From: Limisphaerales bacterium
GTDB taxonomy: Bacteria; Verrucomicrobiota; Verrucomicrobiia; Limisphaerales; UBA8199
NCBI GenBank assembly: GCA_025356925.1
Contig: JANXQE010000289.1
Span: 1 to 8,309, forward strand
Length of the DNA stretch: 8,309 nucleotides
Reading direction: 5' to 3'
Within the stretch, counting starts at the first letter, position 1; each line of letters begins with the position of its first letter. Below the pieces are notes generated by a model. The model did no database searches. It worked only from the letters and a program-made list of their open reading frames with translations, and was not told the DNA's origin. Shown here one piece after another: positions 1 to 6,889 of the stretch. A program made the position numbers and the translations under genes.

Positions 1-1
1 T

Positions 2-163
2 GCTCCCGAGCGATACGATGATGGTGTCTTTGTTGGCAACGGCCAGCACCTTGCCTGGGGACGCGCGGAGGTGACTATCCAATCAACTCAGGACGAAAAA
101 AGCAAGGTGTCCTACGCCGGCGACAACGAAGTGAAGCCCGGCTGGGTCGTTAAGGCGAAGTAA
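2..163 (+). CDS. C-terminal fragment of an unidentified protein (53 codons plus stop)
   Basis: The window opens inside a plus-strand frame that reads without interruption to a TAA at 161-163. The visible tail is mixed polar and charged, with a GNGQHLAWGRAEVTI stretch and an end reading EVKPGWVVKAK. It alternates hydrophobic and polar residues like beta strands, with a 'V.PGW.V' closing strand resembling the end of small beta-barrel domains in secreted proteins. That resemblance is my inference from the pattern, and I do not recognise a family. The gene ends 5 nt before the stop codon of the convergent DUF1501 gene, with no hairpin terminator between them. The start lies outside the window. 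That it is coding rests on the open frame, its natural stop and a plausible amino-acid composition. Confidence 0.5.
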   Translation, partial: APERYDDGVFVGNGQHLAWGRAEVTIQSTQDEKSKVSYAGDNEVKPGWVVKAK

Positions 164-168
164 CCGAT

Positions 169-1620
169 TCAGGCCAGCAATCCCTGTACTACCTCGCCCT
201 CGACATCGGTTAGCCTGAAATCCCGCCCCTGGAAGCGGTAGGTCAGCTTCGTGTGATCGAAACCCAGCAAGTGCAGGAGCGTCGCGTGCAGGTCATGAAC
301 GTGCACCTTATCCTTGACCACATGGAAGCCCAAGTCGTCCGTTTCCCCCCAGGTGATGCCCGGCTTGATACCGCCTCCCGCCAACCAGAGACTGAAAGCC
401 TGAGGATGGTGATCACGCCCTAGCTTTCGCCCCACGTCAGGGTTGCTTTCCACCATCGGTGTGCGACCGAATTCCCCGCCCCAGAGGACAATGGTATCGT
501 CCAGCAACCCCCGCTGCTTAAGGTCCTTGATCAGAGCGGCGCTCGCCTGGTCGGTCTTCCCGGTCTGCTCCTTTACTCCCTTTACCACTTCGCTGTGATG
601 ATCCCAACCCTCGTGGAAAAGCTGTATGAACCTCACACCTCTTTCGATCAGCCGCCGCGCCAGCAAACAGTTCATCGCAAAAGACGGTTTGCCTGGCTCG
701 ACTCCGTACATTTTCAACGTCTCTGGAGATTCTTTCGTAATGTCCATCAGCTCCGGAGCGCTCGACTGCATCCGGGACGCCATCTCAAAGGAATTGATTC
801 GCGTCGCAATTTCCGGGTCCCCAACCACACCCAGATGCTTCTCATTTATTTCCTTAATTAAATCGAGCGTCCGCCGCTGCATTTTGTCGGTGATTCCCGC
901 CGGGTTCGAAAGATAAAGCACGGGGTCGCCAGTCTTGCGGAACTGCACGCCTTGGTAAAAAGTCGGCAGAAAACCACTCCCGAACAGCGCCCCGCCGCCG
1001 CTCAATCCGTTGGCGGAGTTCATCACGACGAAGCCGGGCAAATTCTGTGCCTCGCTGCCCAACCCATACAGCACCCAGGAACCGAAACAAGGCCGGCCGA
1101 ACTGGGTTGAACCCGTTTGCATCAGCACTTGCGCGGGCGCATGGTTGAACGCGTCCGTCGTCATCGATTTGACGATGGCGATGTCGTCAGCCACTTCCGC
1201 CAGGTGCGGCAATGCTTCCGAGAGCTCCGCGCCGCAGCGGCCTTGCTTGGAGAACTTGAACTCCGAGGCGTACAACGCCGCGTCGGGTTTAATGAAGGCG
1301 TACTTCTGCCCCATCACGACCTCCTCCGGGACCGGCTTGCCATTGTACTTCGCCAACGAGGGCTTATAGTCGAACAAATCCAATTGGCTCGGCGCCCCGC
1401 CCATGAACAGGTAGATGACGCGTTTTGCCTTGGGCTTAAAAGGCGGCTGCTTGGGCGCCAGGGGATTTGAGGCTCGCGGCGCCGCGGCTCCGATCGCGTT
1501 CTCAGTGCCGAGTAATGAAGCCAGAGCCACCGACCCGAGACCCACTCCGCATTGCCGAAAAAACCAGCGACGCGTGATCAGCCTGGCGTATTCAGCCCGC
1601 AATTCGTGTTGGAGATTCAT
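169..1620 (-). CDS. DUF1501 family protein, Tat-exported, sulfatase-like
   Basis: This is a 483-residue protein of the DUF1501 family, which belongs to the alkaline-phosphatase/sulfatase-like fold superfamily. The enzymatic reaction of the family is not established. The N-terminus carries a twin-arginine signal: TRRWFFR at residues 16-22, followed by a hydrophobic run to about residue 38. It is therefore expected to be exported folded through the Tat pathway. The core begins with the family hallmark YLFMGGAPSQLDLFDYKP (about 70-87), followed by NHAPAQVLMQTGS (159-171). The C-terminal half has FHEGWDHH (335-342), WGGEFGRTPM (380-389), GRDHHPQAFSLWLAGGGIKPG (starting 401) and VHDLHATLLHLLGFDH (441-456). 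These His/Asp/Glu clusters are the expected metal and active-site residues. Length and motif order are complete for the family. The ATG start overlaps the stop of the upstream PSD1 gene by 4 nt, which fixes the start and implies translational coupling. A partner role with PSD1 is inferred from constant co-occurrence of the two families in Planctomycetota and Verrucomicrobiota. Confidence 0.95.
   Translation of the reverse strand: MNLQHELRAEYARLITRRWFFRQCGVGLGSVALASLLGTENAIGAAAPRASNPLAPKQPPFKPKAKRVIYLFMGGAPSQLDLFDYKPSLAKYNGKPVPEEVVMGQKYAFIKPDAALYASEFKFSKQGRCGAELSEALPHLAEVADDIAIVKSMTTDAFNHAPAQVLMQTGSTQFGRPCFGSWVLYGLGSEAQNLPGFVVMNSANGLSGGGALFGSGFLPTFYQGVQFRKTGDPVLYLSNPAGITDKMQRRTLDLIKEINEKHLGVVGDPEIATRINSFEMASRMQSSAPELMDITKESPETLKMYGVEPGKPSFAMNCLLARRLIERGVRFIQLFHEGWDHHSEVVKGVKEQTGKTDQASAALIKDLKQRGLLDDTIVLWGGEFGRTPMVESNPDVGRKLGRDHHPQAFSLWLAGGGIKPGITWGETDDLGFHVVKDKVHVHDLHATLLHLLGFDHTKLTYRFQGRDFRLTDVEGEVVQGLLA
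1617..1620 (-). other. ATGA stop/start overlap coupling PSD1 and DUF1501
   Basis: On the minus strand the four bases read ATGA. The first three are the DUF1501 start codon and the last three are the PSD1 stop codon. The sequence just upstream (AACAAGAGA before the ATG) is only a weak ribosome-binding site. Re-initiation by ribosomes finishing PSD1 is therefore the likely route to DUF1501 translation. Confidence 0.85.
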
Positions 1621-4600
1621 TCTCTTGTTATGGTTTCGTCGAGGTTCAAAATCGTGCGGCTAACCATGGCCCAGGCCGCCGCTTTGTGCAGGTTTACGTC
1701 CGGAGGCATATTCGTCAGGTCAGCGCTCGAGACCTTCACCGCATCTGCCGTGTCGTTTTCGAAGTGGTCGTACTGTTCTTGCCAAAACCTCAATAATTTC
1801 TCCAATTCGTCATGGTCCGGATATCGGCCGGTGCACAATCGGAACGCATAACGCGCCCGCGCGCGATTGTCGGGCCCCGCTTCTTTCATCACGCGCAGCG
1901 CGAGTGCTTGCGCCGCTTCCACAAACGTCCGTTCGTTCAACGTCGTCAGCGCCTGGAGTGGCGTGTTCGACCGCATCCGCCGGGTACAGGCGGTGTCGCC
2001 CGCCGGCACGTCGAACGCCGTTAACGTCGGGAACGCCAGCGACCGTTTCCAGAAAGTGTACAATCCCCGCCGATACCGATCTTCACCTTTGGTCTCTGGC
2101 CAACTAAAGCCTCCGTACGAAGTATCGCCCACGCTTGCAGGTATCGGCGGGTAGACGCTCGGCCCGCCGATTTTCGGATTGAGCAGCCCGCTGACTGAGA
2201 GTGCGATGTCCTGCACCGACTCCCCTTCCACGCGCAGCCGCGGCGCGCGCTCGAGCAACCGATCGAACTGGTCTCTCGCGTAAACCTCCGGTGCAACGTG
2301 CGAGGACTGCTGATACGTCGCCGAATTCACAATCAGCCGGTGAATATGTTTCATACTCCAGGGCCGCGCCGCGGTTGGCCTGACGTGCCCCAATTCCGAA
2401 TCCGGCGCGGCTGGCCGCATAAACTCGCACGCCAGCCAATCCAGCAACTCCGGGTGCGAGGGCGTTTCCACCCGTGTACCGAAATCTTCGGGCGTCGTCA
2501 CCAGGCCTTGGCCGAAGTATTCCTGCCAGATTCGGTTCACGATTACCCGAGCCGTCGTCGGACTCCCAGGGTCCACGATCCACTTGGCTAACCCAAGCCG
2601 GTTCCGCGGTGCCCCGGCCGGAAACGCGTGGAGAAATCCCGGCACGCCCGGCTCAACTGCGTCCGCAGGACGCAGCCGGTCACCCCGCGTGAAAATGTGG
2701 GTTGTGCGCGGCCGCGCGCGCTGGCGCAACACCATCGTCGTAGCCGGGCTCGGCCAGGTCGCCCACGCCTTGTCGATTTCCTTGTTCAGCTCCGCGCAGT
2801 CCGGATCGGACAACCGGAAGATGCTGAACAGCTCGCGCTTTTGCTCCGGTGTCCGCTGCGGGGCTGGGATCTCCAGCAGTCGATGCTGGGCGGACGAGAG
2901 CGGGTCGACCGACAACGGCGACGAGTCGGTCGTGGCGCTCAACCGTAGGCTGCCCAATAGATGACAATCCAGCTTGCTGTCAACGTCCAGCCCGTTGTTT
3001 TTGTCATCTCCGTTGAAAGTTTGGTGCACGGTGAGCAGGAGTCGCACGCCACCCGGCAGGGTCACCGGCTCGTCACACTCAAACACGGCGTAGTGGTTCT
3101 CGTTGCGATGTTCCGGTGTCGTGCTTGGCGTCCAGCCCCCTTTCTCCGTATTCCCATCGATGGCATTTGTGATTCCAAACCCTGGCGCTGCAACATCAGC
3201 TAACGCGCGCTTGAAATTGATCTTGTTGGTGACCGTCGGATTTTCCAGCGAATACGTTTCCGCCGTAAACTCTTTGACGAGGAAACTCCCCTTGCCGACC
3301 TCTCCCGGTCCACCGTAAATCAAATTCGGATTGGTGAGGGCTTCCAATCGGAACCCGGTGATGTTGGTGAGCTTGGTGTCGATCCAGACCCTCATCACGC
3401 CGCCTGCCGTCACGTCTCCGCCACCCAGCAAAGACAGGTCGTCTTGCTTTTCGAACTTTGTCCCGAAGTTCTCCCACACTGCAGGGTCCAGCACCATCCA
3501 GTGTCCGGTTCCGCTGGTAAGCCCTTTGCCCCAGGCGTCCATCCGCTCAGTAACGTTGGTCAACTCTCCCATTGCTCTGGTTTCGAGGGCATGAATCTCG
3601 CCCATGATCTCCTCCCGCTTTCGGGTTTGCTCAGCCGTTGGCACTTCCAGGAAAGCTTCGTCGTCGTTATTCAGGAAAGAGTAAAACTGGTAGTAATCCT
3701 TTTGGGTGAACGGGTCGAACTTATGGTTGTGACACTGGCAACAGTTGACCGTCAGTCCGAGGAACGCCTTGCCGACGGCATCCACGCGGTCGATCAGAGC
3801 CTCGACGCGAAACTGCTCCGGTTCGATGCCACCCTCCTGGTTGAGCATCGCATTGCGCAGGAAGCCCGTAGCGACCTGCTGATCGACTGTCGGATTTGGC
3901 AACAGGTCGCCAGCGAGCTGCTCGATGGTAAACTCGTCGAACGGCAGGTCGCGGTTGAGCGCCTGGATCACCCAATCGCGATACGGCCAAATCGAGCGCG
4001 GCCGGTCCTTTTCGTAACCGTTGGTATCCGCGTACCGCGCGGCGTCCAGCCAGTGGCGGCCCCAGAACTCACCGTAATGGGGTGATGCCAATAGCCGTTC
4101 GACCACCCGCTCGTAAGCATCTGGCGCCCGATCCTTCAGGAATTCATCGACCTCCTTTGGCGTTGGCGGTAAGCCTGTCAGGTCCAACGTAACCCGGCGA
4201 ATCAAGGTCGCGCGATCGGCCTCGAGTGAGGGTCGCAGCTTCTCTTTCTCCAGCCGGGCTAGGATGAAATCATCAATCGGATTCCGCGCCCATTTTTTCC
4301 GCTCAACCTCGGGCACCGGCGGGCGCACGGGAGCCTTAAAAGCCCAATGGTTCCGTTTGTCGGCTGCTTTGGCCGCGACCAACTCAACCCACGCCGCTCC
4401 CTGGTCGATCCAGGCCCTAAGCAAGCCGATCTGTGCCGCAGTCAGCCGCTCGCCGCGTGGCGGCATAATCGTATCAGGTTCCAGCCCACCCACTAATTTA
4501 ATCACCCGGCTGGCCTCGCTATTGCCAGGGACGATGATCGCGCCGTGCTCTCCTGTCTTGAAAGCGCTCGCCTTGATATCCCAGCGCAGCTCGCCTTTCT

Positions 4601-4826
4601 GTTTGTCCGGACCATGGCAGGAGTAACAGTTGGCGGAGAGTATTGGTTGAACGTCCTTGACGAAGTCCACCACCCTCGATGCTGCCGGAGGCAGCTCTGC
4701 GGGTGCGGAAACGGCAGCCCTTGATGACAAGCACGTTGCCACCGAGACGCATCCGCCCAGAACGATGATCCGGAGAGACAAAGCGAAGCCTCGATCAGAG
4801 GTTTGCCGAAGAATACCTAAACTCAT
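1617..4826 (-). CDS. PSD1 / PSCyt1–DUF1549–DUF1553 cytochrome-like secreted protein
   Basis: This is a large exported protein of the planctomycete-type cytochrome family, 1069 residues from the ATG at 4826. A signal-peptide-like stretch (about residues 15-38: LSLRIIVLGGCVSVATC, then an Ala-rich cleavage region) suggests Sec export. Domains follow the usual order. PSCyt1 (about 60-120) contains the haem-binding type motif CYSCH (67-71) and IMPPRGERL. DUF1549 (about 182-390) contains RRVTLDLTGLPPTP, GRHWLDAARYADTNGYEKD and a second CxxCH, CCQCH (362-366), followed by NHKFDP. A beta-rich region lies at about 438-633, followed by DUF1553 (about 742-1000) with RNRLGLAKWI, NRIWQEYFGQGLV, EDFGTR and NTPLQALTTLNERTF. 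No catalytic function is established for the family, and electron transfer is inferred from the CxxCH motifs. The frame stays open to a TTG at 4862 (12 residues longer). I prefer the ATG at 4826 because GAAGG lies 10 nt upstream of it, while the TTG has no Shine-Dalgarno sequence. It is the first gene of a two-gene operon with DUF1501. Confidence 0.93.
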   Translation of the reverse strand: MSLGILRQTSDRGFALSLRIIVLGGCVSVATCLSSRAAVSAPAELPPAASRVVDFVKDVQPILSANCYSCHGPDKQKGELRWDIKASAFKTGEHGAIIVPGNSEASRVIKLVGGLEPDTIMPPRGERLTAAQIGLLRAWIDQGAAWVELVAAKAADKRNHWAFKAPVRPPVPEVERKKWARNPIDDFILARLEKEKLRPSLEADRATLIRRVTLDLTGLPPTPKEVDEFLKDRAPDAYERVVERLLASPHYGEFWGRHWLDAARYADTNGYEKDRPRSIWPYRDWVIQALNRDLPFDEFTIEQLAGDLLPNPTVDQQVATGFLRNAMLNQEGGIEPEQFRVEALIDRVDAVGKAFLGLTVNCCQCHNHKFDPFTQKDYYQFYSFLNNDDEAFLEVPTAEQTRKREEIMGEIHALETRAMGELTNVTERMDAWGKGLTSGTGHWMVLDPAVWENFGTKFEKQDDLSLLGGGDVTAGGVMRVWIDTKLTNITGFRLEALTNPNLIYGGPGEVGKGSFLVKEFTAETYSLENPTVTNKINFKRALADVAAPGFGITNAIDGNTEKGGWTPSTTPEHRNENHYAVFECDEPVTLPGGVRLLLTVHQTFNGDDKNNGLDVDSKLDCHLLGSLRLSATTDSSPLSVDPLSSAQHRLLEIPAPQRTPEQKRELFSIFRLSDPDCAELNKEIDKAWATWPSPATTMVLRQRARPRTTHIFTRGDRLRPADAVEPGVPGFLHAFPAGAPRNRLGLAKWIVDPGSPTTARVIVNRIWQEYFGQGLVTTPEDFGTRVETPSHPELLDWLACEFMRPAAPDSELGHVRPTAARPWSMKHIHRLIVNSATYQQSSHVAPEVYARDQFDRLLERAPRLRVEGESVQDIALSVSGLLNPKIGGPSVYPPIPASVGDTSYGGFSWPETKGEDRYRRGLYTFWKRSLAFPTLTAFDVPAGDTACTRRMRSNTPLQALTTLNERTFVEAAQALALRVMKEAGPDNRARARYAFRLCTGRYPDHDELEKLLRFWQEQYDHFENDTADAVKVSSADLTNMPPDVNLHKAAAWAMVSRTILNLDETITRE

Positions 4827-4908
4827 ATCACCGAAGCCTTCGTCCACGTTGCGCCTCAGCAAGGCTTTAAAGCACGTATGTGGCTATCACAAGGACGTTT
4901 GATGTAAT

Positions 4909-4936
4909 ATATTATTCAAACCCAACCCCCAGGCAA
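4909..4936 (-). promoter_or_regulatory. Candidate sigma70-type promoter for the PSD1–DUF1501 operon
   Basis: On the minus strand, TTGCCT (4931-4936) is separated by 16 nt from TAATAT (4909-4914). This lies in the only strikingly AT-rich patch of the 161-nt gap between the GNAT stop and the PSD1 ATG. The -10 region sits in a perfect 10-bp palindrome, TAATATATTA (4905-4914). A second palindrome, GCTTTAAAGC (4864-4873), lies between the promoter and the gene. Transcription would begin near 4902, giving a leader of roughly 75 nt to the ATG. This is a by-eye match to a consensus derived from other bacteria. I see no good hairpin-plus-U-run terminator for the upstream GNAT gene in this gap, so read-through is also possible. 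Confidence 0.33.
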
Positions 4937-4987
4937 GCCTTAAGCCCAAGGTTGACCCTCCATCACTCCACTGCCTCCTCACCTGCG

Positions 4988-5524
4988 TCAGAGAACCAAT
5001 TCCAAGTAGATGACGTCGAGCCAGCGGCCGAACTTGAAACCGACTTGCCTGAACTGCCCGACCTTCTGAAATCCGAACCGGTCATGCAGTGCGACGCTGG
5101 CCGCCTGTTCCGCGTCAATGCCCGCAATGATGGCGTGGTGCCCAAGTCCTCGGGCGCGGACGATTAGGTCGTTCAAGAGCAGCGAACCCACGCCGCGGCG
5201 ATGATGCTGGTGGTGGACATAGACTGAATTCTCAACCGTCCGGCGATAGGCGGAGCGCGGGTGGTAGGCCGAGAGCGAGCCCCAGCCGACCACCTCGTCG
5301 TTCACCTCGGCGACGACCACTGGGTGTTTGGCGCCGTGCTGGCCGAACCATTGCCGACGGCTCGCGGTTGTTTCGGGCTCTTCCTGATACGTGCAGGTCG
5401 AATGCCACACGTAGTGGTTGTAAATATCGTTGACGGCGGTGAGATCGGATCTCACCGCGCGTCGAATGACGACTGCGGCTGAGTAGCTTTTTGGCGCGCG
5501 ATTCAATGCGGTTTTCGCTTTCAT
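4988..5524 (-). CDS. GNAT N-acetyltransferase, phosphinothricin/methionine sulfoximine acetyltransferase-like
   Basis: This 178-residue acetyl-CoA-dependent acetyltransferase has the normal length of the Pat/MnaT branch of the GNAT superfamily. Known members acetylate the amino group of methionine sulfoximine, methionine sulfone or phosphinothricin, and the true substrate here is unknown. The domain begins at VIRRAVRSDL (19-28). The substrate-side IYNHYV is at 34-39, the beta strand VVGWGSLSAYHPRSAYRRTVENSVYV is at about 78-103, and the acetyl-CoA pyrophosphate loop HHRRGVGSLLL is at 107-117. AGIDAEQAASVALHDRFGF (134-152) and the typical ending FGRWLDVIYLEL (165-176) complete the fold. The frame is open to an ATG pair at 5671, which would add 49 residues of no recognisable domain and run under the divergent methyltransferase start. 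I choose the ATG at 5524 because the family begins there and a promoter-like sequence lies just upstream. The protein is cytoplasmic. It is transcribed in the same direction as PSD1 but 161 nt away. Confidence 0.88.
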   Translation of the reverse strand: MKAKTALNRAPKSYSAAVVIRRAVRSDLTAVNDIYNHYVWHSTCTYQEEPETTASRRQWFGQHGAKHPVVVAEVNDEVVGWGSLSAYHPRSAYRRTVENSVYVHHQHHRRGVGSLLLNDLIVRARGLGHHAIIAGIDAEQAASVALHDRFGFQKVGQFRQVGFKFGRWLDVIYLELVL

Positions 5525-5546
5525 CGTGGTCAGTTCGAGGGCCGCA

Positions 5547-5574
5547 ATCCTAACGTTCCGGACAGCCTTGGCAA
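5547..5574 (-). promoter_or_regulatory. Candidate sigma70-type promoter for the GNAT gene
   Basis: On the minus strand, TTGCCA (5569-5574, five of six matches to TTGACA) is followed after 16 nt by TAGGAT (5547-5552, four of six matches to TATAAT). The -10 ends 22 nt before the ATG at 5524, so the transcript would have a very short leader. The match is by eye only. It supports the shorter GNAT start, because a promoter here would exclude the 5671 start from this transcript. Confidence 0.3.
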
Positions 5575-5598
5575 CCCGGATACGAATACCCTTTTTCG

Positions 5599-5624
5599 AT
5601 TGGATGCGGGTGGCCGCATCCGAT
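5599..5624 (+). repeat. Inverted repeat / hairpin just upstream of the methyltransferase start
   Basis: GGATGCGG (5602-5609) and CCGCATCC (5614-5621) form a perfect 8-bp stem around a 4-nt loop (GTGG). In RNA the stem extends through a U-G wobble and two further pairs to 5599/5624. It ends 15 nt before the methyltransferase ATG and lies in the divergent spacer shared with the GNAT gene. A T-run lies before rather than after it on the plus strand, and the minus-strand reading is followed by A's, so it is not an intrinsic terminator in either direction. It could be an operator for a dimeric regulator or a leader hairpin affecting translation. Confidence 0.6.
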
Positions 5625-5639
5625 ACGATTTCGGGTTCA

Positions 5640-6644
5640 ATGAAAAACGATATTACGCCGGAACGCATCATGCAGTGTGCCTGGGGCTATGCGCCGACTC
5701 TGATCATACAATCGGCGCTGCAGCACGGCATCTTCGATGCGCTCGACGATTCACCAAAGACCGTGGACGAACTCGCGCTGGCCACCGCGACCTCCAAACG
5801 CGGGCTCACCGCCATCCTCAATGCCCTGGTAGGCCTGCAATTTCTGACGCGGTCCGGCGACCGCTATTCGTTGACGCCAGAAAGCGCCGCGTTCCTCGTT
5901 TCCACCAAGCCCGGTTACCATGGCGCCTTTTTCCGGCATACCCTCGAGCAAATCCTGCCGCGATGGCAACAACTGCCGGAAGTGGTGCGTAGCGGCAAGC
6001 CGGCACGGGCGGTCAACGATCAGGAGCAAGGCGCGGAGTTTTTCGCCGGCTTTGTTGAAGCGCTCTTTCCCATGGCCTACCCGGCCGCACGCGCCCTCGG
6101 CGAGCATCTCGGGATTAGCAAAGCCAGCGGGCCGGTGAAAGTGCTCGATCTCGCCGCCGGGTCCGGCGTGTGGGGCATTGCGTTGGCGCAACAATCGCCG
6201 AACGTCCGCATTTCTGCCGTGGATTGGCCGGCGGTTTTGGAGACCACCAAACGGGTGGCAACCCGGCACGGAGTGGCCGATCGACTTACCACCATTGCCG
6301 GCGATTTGCTGGATGCGAATTTCGGTTTCGGTTACCAGGTCGCGATCCTCGGCCATATCCTCCATAGCGAAGGTGAGAAGCGCAGCCGCCAATTGTTGCG
6401 CAAGACGTTCGATGCGCTCGCGCCCGGAGGCACCATCGCGATTGCGGAATTCGTTCCAAATGACGACCGCACCGGACCACCCAACGCCCTGATCTTCGCA
6501 GTCAACATGCTGGTCAACACGGAAGACGGCGACACCTTCACGTTCCGCGAGATGAGTCATTGGCTGTCCGAAACCGGTTTCGTCCAGCCTCGCCAACTCG
6601 AAGCGCCTGGTCCTTCGCCGCTCATCCTGGCAACCAAGCCCTGA
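5640..6644 (+). CDS. SAM-dependent O-methyltransferase, COMT/acetylserotonin methyltransferase-like
   Basis: This 334-residue protein has the two-domain layout of O-methyltransferase family 2. An N-terminal winged-helix dimerisation domain spans about residues 13-90 (QSALQHGIFDALDD, TVDELA, GLTAILNALVGLQFLTRSGDRYSLTP). A C-terminal Rossmann-type SAM-binding domain follows. The SAM glycine-rich loop is VLDLAAGSGVWG (168-179), the ribose-binding acidic position is AVDWP (193-197) and the adenine-side acidic residue is in GDLLD (221-225). ILHSEGEK (240-247) aligns with the catalytic HDWSDE segment of plant enzymes, placing H242 as the general base. IAIAEFVP (266-273) supplies the conserved Glu (E270). 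TFREMSHWLSETGF (301-314) closes the fold. The acceptor is likely a hydroxyl on a small aromatic or polyketide-like molecule, but this is inferred. The frame is open upstream to a GTG at 5526 and an ATG at 5604. I chose the ATG at 5640 because family similarity begins there. No strong Shine-Dalgarno sequence is visible. Confidence 0.88.
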   Translation: MKNDITPERIMQCAWGYAPTLIIQSALQHGIFDALDDSPKTVDELALATATSKRGLTAILNALVGLQFLTRSGDRYSLTPESAAFLVSTKPGYHGAFFRHTLEQILPRWQQLPEVVRSGKPARAVNDQEQGAEFFAGFVEALFPMAYPAARALGEHLGISKASGPVKVLDLAAGSGVWGIALAQQSPNVRISAVDWPAVLETTKRVATRHGVADRLTTIAGDLLDANFGFGYQVAILGHILHSEGEKRSRQLLRKTFDALAPGGTIAIAEFVPNDDRTGPPNALIFAVNMLVNTEDGDTFTFREMSHWLSETGFVQPRQLEAPGPSPLILATKP

Positions 6645-6889
6645 GCCTCAGCACGGCTGTCGACGTCACGGGCGAACGCTTTTCCAGGTCCGAGCGGAAA
6701 GCGCTCAATCACGCGCCAGCGCCCGTTTGTCCTTGCCGAAAGTGTGCGCTTGGTCCACTATACTTTCGCTCACCGGGAGCATCCCGTCCGCGGAAATGGG
6801 CTCAGCCCACCGGCTTATTAAACATATGATCAACCTGACTTCTTGCCCGGAGATTGCGGACGAACGGGCGCAACACGGGAAGAAAGGTT
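6645..6889. other. Intergenic spacer, no gene recognised
   Basis: These 245 nt lie between the methyltransferase stop and the ankyrin gene start. A lone good -10-like hexamer, TATACT (6759-6764, plus strand), has no convincing -35 at 16-18 nt (TTGCCG lies 20 nt upstream). A small 5-bp hairpin, GAGCG/CGCTC (6692-6706), has no following U-run, so it is not a credible terminator. The local short open frames have no family features. The ankyrin gene may have its own promoter here, but I cannot place it firmly. Confidence 0.4.

Noticed and set aside
3444..4085. A 213-codon plus-strand open frame opposite PSD1
   Set aside because: The minus strand here encodes the conserved DUF1549 motifs. The plus-strand product is a composition-driven shadow.
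4827..4862. Extension of PSD1 to a TTG start at 4862
   Set aside because: It adds 12 charged residues ahead of the signal peptide without a Shine-Dalgarno sequence, while the ATG at 4826 has GAAGG at 10 nt. It cannot be fully excluded.
5751..6596. A 281-codon minus-strand open frame opposite the methyltransferase
   Set aside because: It lies wholly antisense to a gene with complete family motifs. Its product is rich in Gly, Arg and His with no recognisable domain, as expected from a GC-rich codon-position shadow.
6692..6706. Possible terminator after the methyltransferase gene
   Set aside because: The stem is only 5 bp (GAGCG/CGCTC) and no U-run follows.
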